Position numbers and translations under genes: made by a program. From CAZSAA01 sp964604915 (GTDB taxonomy: Bacteria; Patescibacteriota; Patescibacteriia; Patescibacteriales; UBA12465), in NCBI GenBank assembly GCA_964604915.1, contig CAZSAA010000009.1:1-26629 (forward strand): a stretch of DNA of 26,629 bases. Reading direction: 5' to 3'. Positions 8,192 through 14,548 of this stretch are shown here, piece by piece; position 1 is the stretch's first letter; the number at the start of each line of letters is the position of its first letter. The notes under the pieces are model-generated. The model searched no databases and had not been told where the DNA came from. It saw only the letters and a list, made by a program, of their open reading frames with translations.

Positions 8192-8599
8192 ATGCTCAAA
8201 GAATTCAAGGAGTTCGCCGTCAAAGGCAATGTCGTGGATATGGCAATCGGCATCATCATCGGCGGCGCTTTCGGTAAGATAGTCAGTTCTTTCGTCTCTG
8301 ATGTGATAATGCCACCCATCGGCTTGCTGCTTGGCGGTATCGATTTCTCTAGGTTCAGCCTGGTCCTCAAGCGGGCGAGCGAAGGAACGGAAGCAGTCAC
8401 CCTGAACTACGGAACTTTCGTCAATACGGTGGTTGATTTCCTGATTATCGCTGCTTCGATATTCTTCGTCATCAAGCAACTAAACCGATTGAAGAAGAAG
8501 GAAGAGAAAAAAGAAGAAAAAAAGGAAGAGAAGAAAGCGGTGGAACCGAGCGAGGAGGTATTGCTGCTGAGGGAAATTCGAGATAGCTTGAAGAAATAG
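8192..8599 (+). CDS. mscL: Large-conductance mechanosensitive channel MscL
   Basis: This inner-membrane channel opens under membrane tension to release solutes on hypo-osmotic shock. The protein has 135 residues, the usual MscL length. The N-terminal helix MLKEFKEFAVKGNVVDMAIGIIIGGAFGKIV is the family signature and is followed by TM1, then the periplasmic loop and TM2 (about residues 72-95, VNTVVDFLIIAASIFFVI). After TM2 a lysine/glutamate block (KKKEEKKEEKKEEKK) comes before the C-terminal helical bundle SEEVLLLREIRDSL. The K/E block is longer and simpler than usual and probably reflects A-rich codon slippage. It is separated by 13 nt from the upstream gene and may be co-transcribed. Confidence 0.97.
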   Translation: MLKEFKEFAVKGNVVDMAIGIIIGGAFGKIVSSFVSDVIMPPIGLLLGGIDFSRFSLVLKRASEGTEAVTLNYGTFVNTVVDFLIIAASIFFVIKQLNRLKKKEEKKEEKKEEKKAVEPSEEVLLLREIRDSLKK

Positions 8600-8668
8600 G
8601 GGCGCGACGTTAGCTTGGGCTGATAAATTGCTATAACAGGGTCAGAGTATCTCCTGAAAATTTTTCCG

Positions 8669-8697
8669 TTGACAGTTTCCCTTATTTTTGATAAATT
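8669..8697 (+). promoter_or_regulatory. Promoter for the 116-residue hypothetical protein
   Basis: TTGACA (8669-8674), a 17-nt spacer and TAAATT (8692-8697) predict +1 near 8704 and a 38-nt leader to ATG 8742. The -35 is perfect. Confidence 0.55.
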
Positions 8698-8741
8698 TAT
8701 CCAATCATAGATATAAACTTTGGACATTCAAAATTAAATAT

Positions 8742-9092
8742 ATGGAAGCAAATAATTTTTTCTTGAAAATTGCGCAGTCCGCTGAAGACGTTAGTGCGAA
8801 AGAATTCATGAATACTATCTTTGAGATGATTAAGATGATAAACTCAATGAGCCCTGAAGAGTTAGGGTCGCTGTTTCAGACCCTGAGCATGCTTAAGAAG
8901 AAGCAGAAAAAATTCATATTACGCCGCAATCCTATCCTTGATAGTATTGATGATTTCCTTCTTATCATAGTCCAGGCTATGCATAAGTATAGTAAATACG
9001 ATAGCTATTTCTCGGTCGTGTTGCATAACGAAAAGATAAGGAAAGAGCTCGCCTATACGATTTTTATAAGGTCGAGATATATGCTGCTGTAG
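8742..9092 (+). CDS. Hypothetical small helical protein
   Basis: This protein of 116 residues matches no family I know. It is all-helical in appearance: amphipathic helices around AKEFMNTIFEMIKMINSM and PEELGSLFQTLSMLKKKQKKF, a hydrophobic stretch DSIDDFLLIIVQAMHKYSKY, and a basic C-terminus. No signal peptide or true membrane span is seen. The frame is open upstream from a TTG at 8688, but that codon lies inside the promoter, so ATG 8742 (MEANNFF) is chosen. It has its own promoter and a strong terminator, which argues that it is a real gene. It is more A+T-rich than mscL. Confidence 0.6.
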   Translation: MEANNFFLKIAQSAEDVSAKEFMNTIFEMIKMINSMSPEELGSLFQTLSMLKKKQKKFILRRNPILDSIDDFLLIIVQAMHKYSKYDSYFSVVLHNEKIRKELAYTIFIRSRYMLL

Positions 9093-9108
9093 AATTAATT
9101 TATACCGG

Positions 9109-9134
9109 AGAGCTGTGTCAAGCAGCTCTTTTTT
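9109..9134 (+). terminator. Intrinsic terminator after the 116-residue protein gene
   Basis: A 7-bp perfect stem (AGAGCTG with CAGCTCT) encloses a 7-nt loop and is followed by further T. It faces the minus-strand terminator at 9154-9184, so the two convergent genes are insulated from each other. Confidence 0.85.
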
Positions 9135-9153
9135 AGTGAAGTTGCTCTTTATA

Positions 9154-9184
9154 TAAAAAAGCGCCCATATCAAACGGGCGCTTT
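9154..9184 (-). terminator. Intrinsic terminator of the minus-strand HD hydrolase
   Basis: The 6-bp GC core GCGCCC/GGGCGC extends to 9 bp with flanking A/T pairs. The loop is 9 nt (9167-9175) and U-rich sequence follows on the minus strand. The TGA stop of the HD gene (9170-9172) is inside the loop. Confidence 0.85.
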
Positions 9185-9766
9185 ACTTATCCTTGCTCTA
9201 GTTTTTCCCAAAATTTCCAACAGGCAGGAATCCTTAATTAGTTCGGCGCTAAATTCTTCTGCCTTGACCTTCTCGCCCTGTAGTTCGTATTCAGTCGCTT
9301 TCATGATCACTTGCAACTTGTCTAGCTGCTTGACGAGCCTGGCTCGTTTAGTTTTTTGCTGCTCGTATTCATAGAACAGCTCGAATATCTCGATACCATC
9401 CTGGCCTAGGTCGGCGCAGATCTCGATCATGGCCCGGGTTTCGGCGATATGCTTTTCTTCGAGCGTCCAGCGCTTTTGGAGCGGGCACATATGGTCAGTC
9501 CGGATATCCCCTACGGCCGGGTCGCTTTCGGCTGCGTCATGGACGACAATCATTGCCGCTAAGCCTTCGAATAGGGATTGCGCGAGCCGGTATATGTCAT
9601 ACGTATGCTCGCCCACCGTTTCCGGATCCGATATCTTCCTGTCTACCCAGCCGGTCCGTGGCAAGCGGAATAGCCGTTCGAGAACGAAGCGCATCTTGGC
9701 GCGGCTTCCGGGCGGCAACTCTTTAAGGAGTTCCTCGATCTTTTCGGTGTTACTAATTTTTTCCAT
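9170..9766 (-). CDS. HD-domain hydrolase, HDDC2/YfbR-like
   Basis: This cytoplasmic metal-dependent phosphohydrolase has 198 residues and belongs to the group that includes YfbR-type 5'-deoxynucleotidases and HDDC2. The visible signature is RTGWVDRKISDPETVGEHTYD with H54, then VVHDAAE with H76-D77, then VGDIRTD with D87, and a late KQLDKLQ aspartate that completes the metal site. Nucleotide monophosphate dephosphorylation is known for relatives; the substrate here is inferred. The last residues (GKTRARISKAPV) run into the terminator. A TTTACA-17-TAATAT promoter lies upstream. The neighbouring DUF84 NTPase also cleans up nucleotides, so the divergent pair could share a theme. Confidence 0.85.
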   Translation of the reverse strand: MEKISNTEKIEELLKELPPGSRAKMRFVLERLFRLPRTGWVDRKISDPETVGEHTYDIYRLAQSLFEGLAAMIVVHDAAESDPAVGDIRTDHMCPLQKRWTLEEKHIAETRAMIEICADLGQDGIEIFELFYEYEQQKTKRARLVKQLDKLQVIMKATEYELQGEKVKAEEFSAELIKDSCLLEILGKTRARISKAPV

Positions 9767-9802
9767 AATCTATATAGTTTTGAGGTTAATGAGCGATATA
9801 TA

Positions 9803-9831
9803 ATATTAGCGCTTAGGGATAAGGATGTAAA
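9803..9831 (-). promoter_or_regulatory. Promoter of the minus-strand HD hydrolase
   Basis: On the minus strand, TTTACA (9831-9826), 17 nt, then TAATAT (9808-9803). Predicted +1 is near 9796, leaving a 30-nt leader to the ATG at 9766. Confidence 0.45.
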
Positions 9832-9847
9832 TAGCGGTGGTTTTTGG

Positions 9848-9884
9848 TATAATGGGGATATAACTAAAGCGCCAGTTCGGCGCT
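9848..9884 (+). promoter_or_regulatory. TATAAT -10 and 5'-proximal hairpin of the DUF84 gene
   Basis: TATAAT at 9848-9853 predicts +1 near 9860; the -35 is poor. A 6-bp perfect hairpin AGCGCC/GGCGCT (9868-9884) fills the leader and ends 4 nt before ATG 9889, where a Shine-Dalgarno would be expected. Confidence 0.5.
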
Positions 9885-9888
9885 ATTG

Positions 9889-10425
9889 ATGAATATGATA
9901 AAAGTAGCGGTCGGGTCCAAGAACCCGGTAAAGGTAGGAGCGGTCAGTTCCGCTTTTAAGAAGATGCTAGGTGGGTGCGAGGCAATCGGCGTATCGGTAC
10001 CTTCGGGCGTGGCTGATATGCCGATGAACGCTTCAGAGATCATGTTAGGAGCCAAGAATCGGGCCCAGGCGGCGATACAGGCGTTGGAGGCCGATTATGG
10101 GGTGGGGTTGGAGGGCGGTTTCAACGAAACGGAACTGGGTACTTTCCTAATGGGATTCGTGGCTATCGTCGATCGACAGGGAATCTGGGGCTATGCCGGA
10201 GGGGAAGGTTTATTCATGCCGGAGAGGATAGTGAGAATGGTTAAGGAAAGTGGCCGTGAGCTCGGCGACGTGATGGATGAGATACGGGGAATGGAAAATA
10301 CCAAGCAGGGCAATGGTTGTATCGGCTATTTCACGGATGACCTCATCGATCGGCAAGCCTCCTTTGAACAACCAGTCATTTGCGCCTTGTCGCGGTTCAA
10401 GAAGAAAGAACTGTTCGAGAAATAG
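9889..10425 (+). CDS. DUF84 inosine/xanthosine triphosphatase
   Basis: This is a house-cleaning NTPase that removes non-canonical purine nucleotides such as ITP and XTP, as in the YjjX/Mj0226-like DUF84 family. Residues after the start, IKVAVGSKNPVKVGAV, form the phosphate-binding first strand-loop-helix. GAKNRAQAA and YGVGLEGGF are the other conserved segments, and the 178-residue length is normal. The frame opens at a TTG (9886), followed by ATG 9889 and ATG 9895. MIKVAVGSKNP at 9895 is the shortest form that keeps the domain whole; ATG 9889 is given here because nothing decides between them. It ends before a strong terminator. Confidence 0.85.
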   Translation: MNMIKVAVGSKNPVKVGAVSSAFKKMLGGCEAIGVSVPSGVADMPMNASEIMLGAKNRAQAAIQALEADYGVGLEGGFNETELGTFLMGFVAIVDRQGIWGYAGGEGLFMPERIVRMVKESGRELGDVMDEIRGMENTKQGNGCIGYFTDDLIDRQASFEQPVICALSRFKKKELFEK

Positions 10426-10445
10426 TGGATAATATGGAGGGATTG

Positions 10446-10476
10446 AAAAAATAGTACCGGCATGGTACTATTTTTT
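10446..10476 (+). terminator. Intrinsic terminator after the DUF84 gene
   Basis: A 9-bp perfect stem (AATAGTACC with GGTACTATT) extends by A-T pairs, with a 5-nt loop and a T run. It covers an in-frame ATG at 10462, which is why that codon is not accepted as the start of the next gene. Confidence 0.9.
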
Positions 10477-10512
10477 GTTATCGTACTTTTAAACAACCAA
10501 AAACCCACAGAT

Positions 10513-11019
10513 ATGCTTAGTAAAAACCAGTACCAATACGCCAAGTCATTGGCCAGCCGCGACCATCGCGATCCGATGGTAAAGGCAATGATTATTGTCT
10601 TCGACATCCTCTCCGATTTCGAGGAAGGGAAGAATGGATCCGATCCTAATCGGATATTCTCTTTGTTGGGATTCAACTACGAAGACTCTAGGTGCTTCCT
10701 TCGCCGTTTCTATTCCCTTGATCACGGGCATGGTAATGACGCTAGTGGTGAAGCCATAGAAATATTGCGGGTTATGGGACTTAGCCGGGAAAGATCGGCG
10801 CTGCTCGGAGGCTATAGCATAGTCTTTGAACTATTCAATCTCGGTGAGTTATTTGACGTCGGCAAAGGCCGGAGAGAGCGTTGCTTGGAAGATATCATCA
10901 GCAGCTTGCCACTTTCCGAAGCGGGCAGGGGAAACCTCTATGAGATTGCCAAGGCCTATGAGCCGAACTTCGAGAAGAGATATGGCTCATATTTCCGAGC
11001 GGAGACGGTGGGTGCATAG
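10513..11019 (+). CDS. Hypothetical protein, 168 residues
   Basis: I do not recognise this protein. It is mostly helical and soluble: MLSKNQYQYAKSLASRD at the start, then FDILSDFEEG, a glycine-rich turn HGHGNDASGEAIEIL, MGLSRERSALLGGYS, and an acidic/basic tail. Nothing catalytic stands out. The frame is open from ATG 10462, but that codon lies in the upstream terminator hairpin and would give an unconvincing hydrophobic lead, so ATG 10513 is preferred. It stands alone between two intrinsic terminators. No clear promoter was found in the 36 nt after the upstream T run. Confidence 0.6.
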   Translation: MLSKNQYQYAKSLASRDHRDPMVKAMIIVFDILSDFEEGKNGSDPNRIFSLLGFNYEDSRCFLRRFYSLDHGHGNDASGEAIEILRVMGLSRERSALLGGYSIVFELFNLGELFDVGKGRRERCLEDIISSLPLSEAGRGNLYEIAKAYEPNFEKRYGSYFRAETVGA

Positions 11020-11044
11020 GTGTGTATGAGAATAATAAAAAGAG

Positions 11045-11067
11045 GCTATCGTAACGATAGCTTTTTT
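11045..11067 (+). terminator. Intrinsic terminator after the 168-residue protein gene
   Basis: GCTATC pairs with GATAGC around a 5-nt loop (11045-11061), followed by six T. Confidence 0.85.
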
Positions 11068-11070
11068 GAT

Positions 11071-11087
11071 ATATTAGCCTATTTATC
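11071..11087 (+). repeat. 17-bp direct repeat, copy 1
   Basis: ATATTAGCCTATTTATC occurs here, 3 nt after a terminator T run, and again at 12387-12403. The two copies bracket the M23 gene at 11157-12371. Confidence 0.6.
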
Positions 11088-11097
11088 TAAAAAATTC

Positions 11098-11126
11098 TTG
11101 CTTTGCCATCCATTTCTTGGTAGTAT
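11098..11126 (+). promoter_or_regulatory. Promoter of the second M23 peptidase gene
   Basis: TTGCTT (11098-11103), a 17-nt spacer and TAGTAT (11121-11126) predict +1 near 11133, 24 nt before the ATG at 11157. Confidence 0.4.
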
Positions 11127-11156
11127 GAGTAATATTTATCCAAACGCATTTTCTCT

Positions 11157-12371
11157 ATGAAACCATCAACTAGATATATAATGATTGTCACGCCGCTGCT
11201 CATTGCCGCCGCTTTGCTATATTTCCGGAACGGTTCTTTGTCGGCTCTCAATACCGCCGACGCTACGGATAACGTCCCGGCTGCTCAGATTTTACCAGAA
11301 ACGCGTACGCAGCTAGTCGCTATCGAGAGTGGGGACACATATAGTGAAGCAATGGCCAGAGGAGGCTTGGACGCGACGACCACGATGGCGATATATGAAG
11401 CGGCCAAGGAATCGTATGATTTAGCCAATATCCGGGCCGGTTATAGCATCGAACTTGTGTATGGCTATAGTGACGATATTCTCAGGGAGGTGGTGTATAA
11501 GTTCAATACGGAGCAGCAATTGCGGGTAACGGCTAATGCGGGATCGTTTGCCGCGGTCGTAGAAGATATCCCGTATGAAGTGAAGGTCATTACCAAGGAA
11601 GGGAAGGTCGAATCTTCCCTCTATCAGGACGCTATCGCTGGCGGCATCGACGAGCGAGCGATAATCGATATGGCGGACGCCTTCCAATGGACGATAGATT
11701 TCGCGATGGATCCGCGCGTAGGAGATACTTTCCGGTTCATCTATGAAGAAAGATATCTGGACGGAGAATATATCCGTCCCGGTCGGATGCTAGCGGCGGA
11801 ATATATGAACGACGGGAAGCAGTATCGCCTCTTCTATTTCGACGGCGATCCGGATAATGCCGGCTATTTCGACGAGGAAGGGAATTCGGTGCAGAAGATG
11901 TTTCTTAAAGCGCCGGTCGCTTTCAAATATATCTCTTCGGGCTTCACTACCGGCCAGCGCTACGTCGAAGCCTTCAATGTCTCAACCGGCCACCGGGCGA
12001 TAGACTACGCCGCTCCTTCCGGTACCCCTATCCGCTCCGTCGGTGATGGCACCGTGAGTTTTGCTGCTTGGAACGGGTCATATGGTAACATGGTGAAAGT
12101 AAGGCACAATGGGACATATAGTACCAATTACGGTCATATGTCTAAGATAGCGGTGAAATCTGGGCAGAAGGTTGCTCAGGGTGATATCATCGGCTATGTT
12201 GGCTCAACTGGCTTTTCCACCGGCCCGCACCTGCACTATGAGATGGTCAAAAATGGAGTGAAGGTCAATCCGCTGTTGGAAGTCTTGCCACCGGGGGAAT
12301 CCTTGACCGGCGACTTGAAAGCCAACTTTCTGGAGAGTATCAAGGCTTGGCAGGCAGAACTGGACCGCTAA
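11157..12371 (+). CDS. Membrane-anchored M23 peptidase, MepM/Csd3-like
   Basis: This is a predicted murein endopeptidase acting outside the membrane. Residues 8-24 form a signal anchor. About residues 48-150 resemble the regulatory N-domain (OapA/LysM-like then Csd3-like) of MepM-type enzymes, starting at LVAIESGDTYSEAMARGGL. The LytM domain at about 260-375 has H279-x3-D283 (HRAIDYAAPSG) and H358-x-H360 (HLHYE), so the zinc site is complete. The length of 404 residues matches MepM homologues. Compared with the M23 protein at 37, this one carries the N-terminal inhibitory domains and lacks the CPR tail domain. It is monocistronic, with a good promoter and a very strong terminator, and is bracketed by a 17-bp direct repeat. 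Confidence 0.93.
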   Translation: MKPSTRYIMIVTPLLIAAALLYFRNGSLSALNTADATDNVPAAQILPETRTQLVAIESGDTYSEAMARGGLDATTTMAIYEAAKESYDLANIRAGYSIELVYGYSDDILREVVYKFNTEQQLRVTANAGSFAAVVEDIPYEVKVITKEGKVESSLYQDAIAGGIDERAIIDMADAFQWTIDFAMDPRVGDTFRFIYEERYLDGEYIRPGRMLAAEYMNDGKQYRLFYFDGDPDNAGYFDEEGNSVQKMFLKAPVAFKYISSGFTTGQRYVEAFNVSTGHRAIDYAAPSGTPIRSVGDGTVSFAAWNGSYGNMVKVRHNGTYSTNYGHMSKIAVKSGQKVAQGDIIGYVGSTGFSTGPHLHYEMVKNGVKVNPLLEVLPPGESLTGDLKANFLESIKAWQAELDR

Positions 12372-12386
12372 ACAAAAAATATTCAA

Positions 12387-12403
12387 ATATTAGCCTATTT
12401 ATC
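12387..12403 (+). repeat. 17-bp direct repeat, copy 2
   Basis: This is identical to 11071-11087 and overlaps the first 3 nt of the downstream terminator stem. Confidence 0.6.
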
Positions 12404-12436
12404 CTCATATCATTGACAGATATGAGGATATTTTGT
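12401..12436 (+). terminator. Intrinsic terminator after the M23 gene
   Basis: An 11-bp perfect stem (ATCCTCATATC with GATATGAGGAT, 12401-12429) has a 7-nt loop, ATTGACA, and is followed by ATTTTG. The loop contains the -35 element of the next promoter. Confidence 0.8.
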
Positions 12437-12441
12437 ATTAT
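12413..12441 (+). promoter_or_regulatory. Near-consensus promoter starting in a terminator loop
   Basis: TTGACA (12413-12418) lies in the loop of the M23 terminator. A 17-nt spacer and TATTAT (12436-12441) follow. Predicted +1 is near 12448, giving a leader of about 107 nt to ATG 12555. Confidence 0.7.
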
Positions 12442-12473
12442 TTTTGATTCGTCCTTTGACATGGAAATTAAGC

Positions 12474-12526
12474 TTATACTGATTATCAAAGCCGCTCTTT
12501 ATCGGCGTTTTTGATAATCAGTATAA
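12474..12526 (+). promoter_or_regulatory. 53-nt nested hairpin in the leader of the 296-residue protein gene
   Basis: Two 17-bp perfect arms (12474-12490 and 12510-12526) enclose a second 4-bp GC stem GCCG/CGGC with an 8-nt loop. The inner stem, preceded by AAA and followed by five T, resembles an intrinsic terminator. It could be an attenuator, a leftover terminator or an operator palindrome. A strong AGGAGG (12543-12548) follows it. Confidence 0.7.
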
Positions 12527-12554
12527 ATTTAATTAAAAAATAGGAGGATAGTAA

Positions 12555-13445
12555 ATGGAAATAATCGCTGCTAATGGGACAATGGGACAGTCCATTAAGA
12601 GCTTGATTGTACACGCCTGTCGTGATGATAGCTTCGAGCGGCTAAAGCTCGTTTATATCGATAGTTCTTTAGATGTGAATCAGGAGCTGGTCGATAAACA
12701 CGGATTAGCTATTGCCAAGAAACTAGCTGAGGATCTGGATAATATCGTGATATTGTGCGCATTAGAAGTCTGGAAATTCTTCTTTGCCGATGACATGGAT
12801 TTTTCGGCGCTCATGGCTCTTCCTAACGTCGATTTCGTCCATGTCCTTCACATAGGCGATGACCTGGCTGACAAATATGAGAGTCTGGCTTTAGGCAAGA
12901 AAAAGAAGGACGAGGCTATGCTCGCTATATGTGAGGCTAAGGTTTATCAGCGGCAGATGGAAGCGTTGCAGAGCCAATTCCTTAAAGCGGAGATGAGTCC
13001 GACGCAATTCGTCTGTTGGACATATCGGGCGCGACAGGCTGGACTGCAAGGATCGGAAAAGGAAATCATCGAGCAGGTAAGGAAATGGTCGGCCTTCTTT
13101 CCGCGCTTCCTCAATGGGAGATTTTTCGAAGGGATTTTTGTGGATAGGCGATCCCTCTTCAATCCTTACTTGGACATCATCGTTCCGGCTCAGGAAGAAA
13201 TCGAGGCAATGGCTCAGCGGTTAGGTTTCGAGGTCTATGTCTTATGCGAGGATGACCTCTTGTCAGTGAAACAGGCGCTCTTGCTGGAGGGCTTGACTTG
13301 GGCGGCCGTGCCCAAGCGTTTGATGGGTGGCGCTACTCTCCATACCCTGGTAGATACTTTGGAGGCCAAACATCTGCTGTCCATGTATTCTATCAGTGCC
13401 CAGAATTTTATCCTGGCGTCGGAATTGATTCCGGGAAAAGAGTGA
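12555..13445 (+). CDS. Unknown protein with possible receiver-like and degenerate HAD-like halves
   Basis: No family was recognised for this 296-residue protein. Residues 1-110 read as alternating strands and helices (LKLVYIDSS, NIVILCALEVWKFFF, VDFVHVLHIGDD), similar to a receiver or nucleotide-binding fold. Residues 115-190 are helical. Residues 190-296 resemble a HAD fold: FEGIFVDRRSLF at the motif I strand (D197, with R198-R199 where HAD phosphatases have xD), FEVYVLCEDD at motif II, and VPKRLMGG with K254 at motif III. The second nucleophile-site aspartate is missing, so it would be a non-catalytic HAD. This is inference from pattern only. It has the best Shine-Dalgarno of the window (AGGAGG, 6 nt before ATG) and an unusual 5' leader, so expression appears specially controlled. 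Confidence 0.7.
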   Translation: MEIIAANGTMGQSIKSLIVHACRDDSFERLKLVYIDSSLDVNQELVDKHGLAIAKKLAEDLDNIVILCALEVWKFFFADDMDFSALMALPNVDFVHVLHIGDDLADKYESLALGKKKKDEAMLAICEAKVYQRQMEALQSQFLKAEMSPTQFVCWTYRARQAGLQGSEKEIIEQVRKWSAFFPRFLNGRFFEGIFVDRRSLFNPYLDIIVPAQEEIEAMAQRLGFEVYVLCEDDLLSVKQALLLEGLTWAAVPKRLMGGATLHTLVDTLEAKHLLSMYSISAQNFILASELIPGKE

Positions 13446-13453
13446 TAAAATTT

Positions 13454-13489
13454 AGGCCGCTACCTTTACAGGATGGCGGTCTTTTCTTT
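13454..13489 (+). terminator. Intrinsic terminator after the 296-residue protein gene
   Basis: An outer stem of about 8 bp with two G-U pairs (GGCCGCTA against TGGCGGTC) encloses an inner CCT/AGG stem, and a T-rich tail follows. A TATAAT begins about 8 nt later. Confidence 0.75.
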
Positions 13490-13496
13490 TTCCTTG

Positions 13497-13525
13497 TATA
13501 ATTTTGATATATGCGCCTATGGCGC
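13497..13525 (+). promoter_or_regulatory. TATAAT -10 and 5' hairpin of the antiporter gene
   Basis: TATAAT at 13497-13502 is preceded by TTG and lacks a good -35. Predicted +1 is near 13509. The hairpin GCGCC/GGCGC (13513-13525, 3-nt loop) would be the first structure of the mRNA. Confidence 0.45.
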
Positions 13526-13544
13526 CATGCGATTACATTAAATT

Positions 13545-14471
13545 ATGATTTTAGACTTGATATTTGTCGCCGTCTCCTTGTTTTTAGTGATAAAAGCGGC
13601 TGATTTTGCCATCCGTTATTCGAGCGGCCTGGCCGAGAGTTTCGGCTTGTCCCGCTATGTGGTGGGCTTTATCATCGTAGCGGTAATATCCGTGCTGCCA
13701 GAAACTTTCGTAGCAGTCGGTTCGGCAATCAAAGGGTTCCCGTCGCTCGGGCTGGGTACCTTATTCGGTTCCAATATCGCTGACCTTACCTTGGTATTCG
13801 CGCTGGTTACCTTCCTATCCGGCCGAGAATTGAAGATAGAGAGCGGCGTGATCAAGAAAAGCTTTCTCCATATCGGCGCTCTCGCCATCGCCGTAGCTTT
13901 GGGATTAGATGGTGCCTATACCCGTCTGGATGGCGGCCTGTTAGTCGTTATCGGCCTCGCTTTCTATTATTTTGTCCTCCGGCATAACGCGTATGATACT
14001 AAGACGCCGCGGAAGAAATTTAAGGGATCAGACATTGCTTTCTTAGTTGGCAGTTGCGTCGTGCTGCTGCTCGCCTCGCAACTCACTATCGAACATAGCG
14101 TGAAGCTGGCTGCCTCCTGGCAGGTGAGTCCAATGTTTATCGGTATGTTTATGTTAGGACTAGGCACTACTTTGCCGGAACTAGTCTTCTCGCTCAAGGC
14201 GGCTAAGAAACATCAGGATAGTTTAGCACTCGGCGACATTCTTGGTACCGTCATCGCTGATGCTACTATCATTGTTGGCCTTATCGCCCTCATCAATCCT
14301 TTCCAGTTCGATGCCAGCATAATCTATGTTTCCGGCGCTTTCATGATCGTTTGCGCCAGCCTCCTCTTCTATCTCATGAAGACCGGCAAGCGGCTTACCA
14401 GGCTCGAATCATTCTTCCTTTTCTTAGCCTATGTTGCTTTCGTAGTCTGCGAGATAGCGGTAAACGGATAG
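13545..14471 (+). CDS. Ca2+/Na+ antiporter of the CaCA superfamily (YrbG-like)
   Basis: This is an inner-membrane cation exchanger with about ten membrane helices over 308 residues, the normal length for YrbG-like proteins. Both inverted alpha repeats are visible: VISVLPETFVAVGSAIKG then LGTLFGSNIADL (about residues 49-80), and GLGTTLPELVFSLKAAKKH then LALGDILGTVIADATI (about 205-245). The ion-binding glutamates of the PE motifs (LPET, LPEL) are present. Family members exchange Ca2+ or another cation for Na+ or H+; the ion here is not decided by sequence. The first repeat has ISVLPE where GTSLPE is usual, a mild variation. Confidence 0.9.
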   Translation: MILDLIFVAVSLFLVIKAADFAIRYSSGLAESFGLSRYVVGFIIVAVISVLPETFVAVGSAIKGFPSLGLGTLFGSNIADLTLVFALVTFLSGRELKIESGVIKKSFLHIGALAIAVALGLDGAYTRLDGGLLVVIGLAFYYFVLRHNAYDTKTPRKKFKGSDIAFLVGSCVVLLLASQLTIEHSVKLAASWQVSPMFIGMFMLGLGTTLPELVFSLKAAKKHQDSLALGDILGTVIADATIIVGLIALINPFQFDASIIYVSGAFMIVCASLLFYLMKTGKRLTRLESFFLFLAYVAFVVCEIAVNG

Positions 14472-14548
14472 CAAAACCTTGTTTTCTCGGGACTAACGCG
14501 CTATCCTATAACTACCCACACCTTACTTAAATCAATACATTTTTTGCT

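Noticed and set aside
8491..8540. Lysine/glutamate codon repeat in mscL as a separate repeat element
   Set aside because: It is in frame inside the cytoplasmic tail of MscL, where charged segments are normal.
10462..10512. Upstream ATG for the 168-residue protein
   Set aside because: It lies in the stem-loop of the preceding terminator; ATG 10513 is free of it.
12456..12480. Second promoter TTGACA with TATACT before the 296-residue protein gene
   Set aside because: The spacer is only 13 nt; the pair at 12413-12441 has correct spacing.
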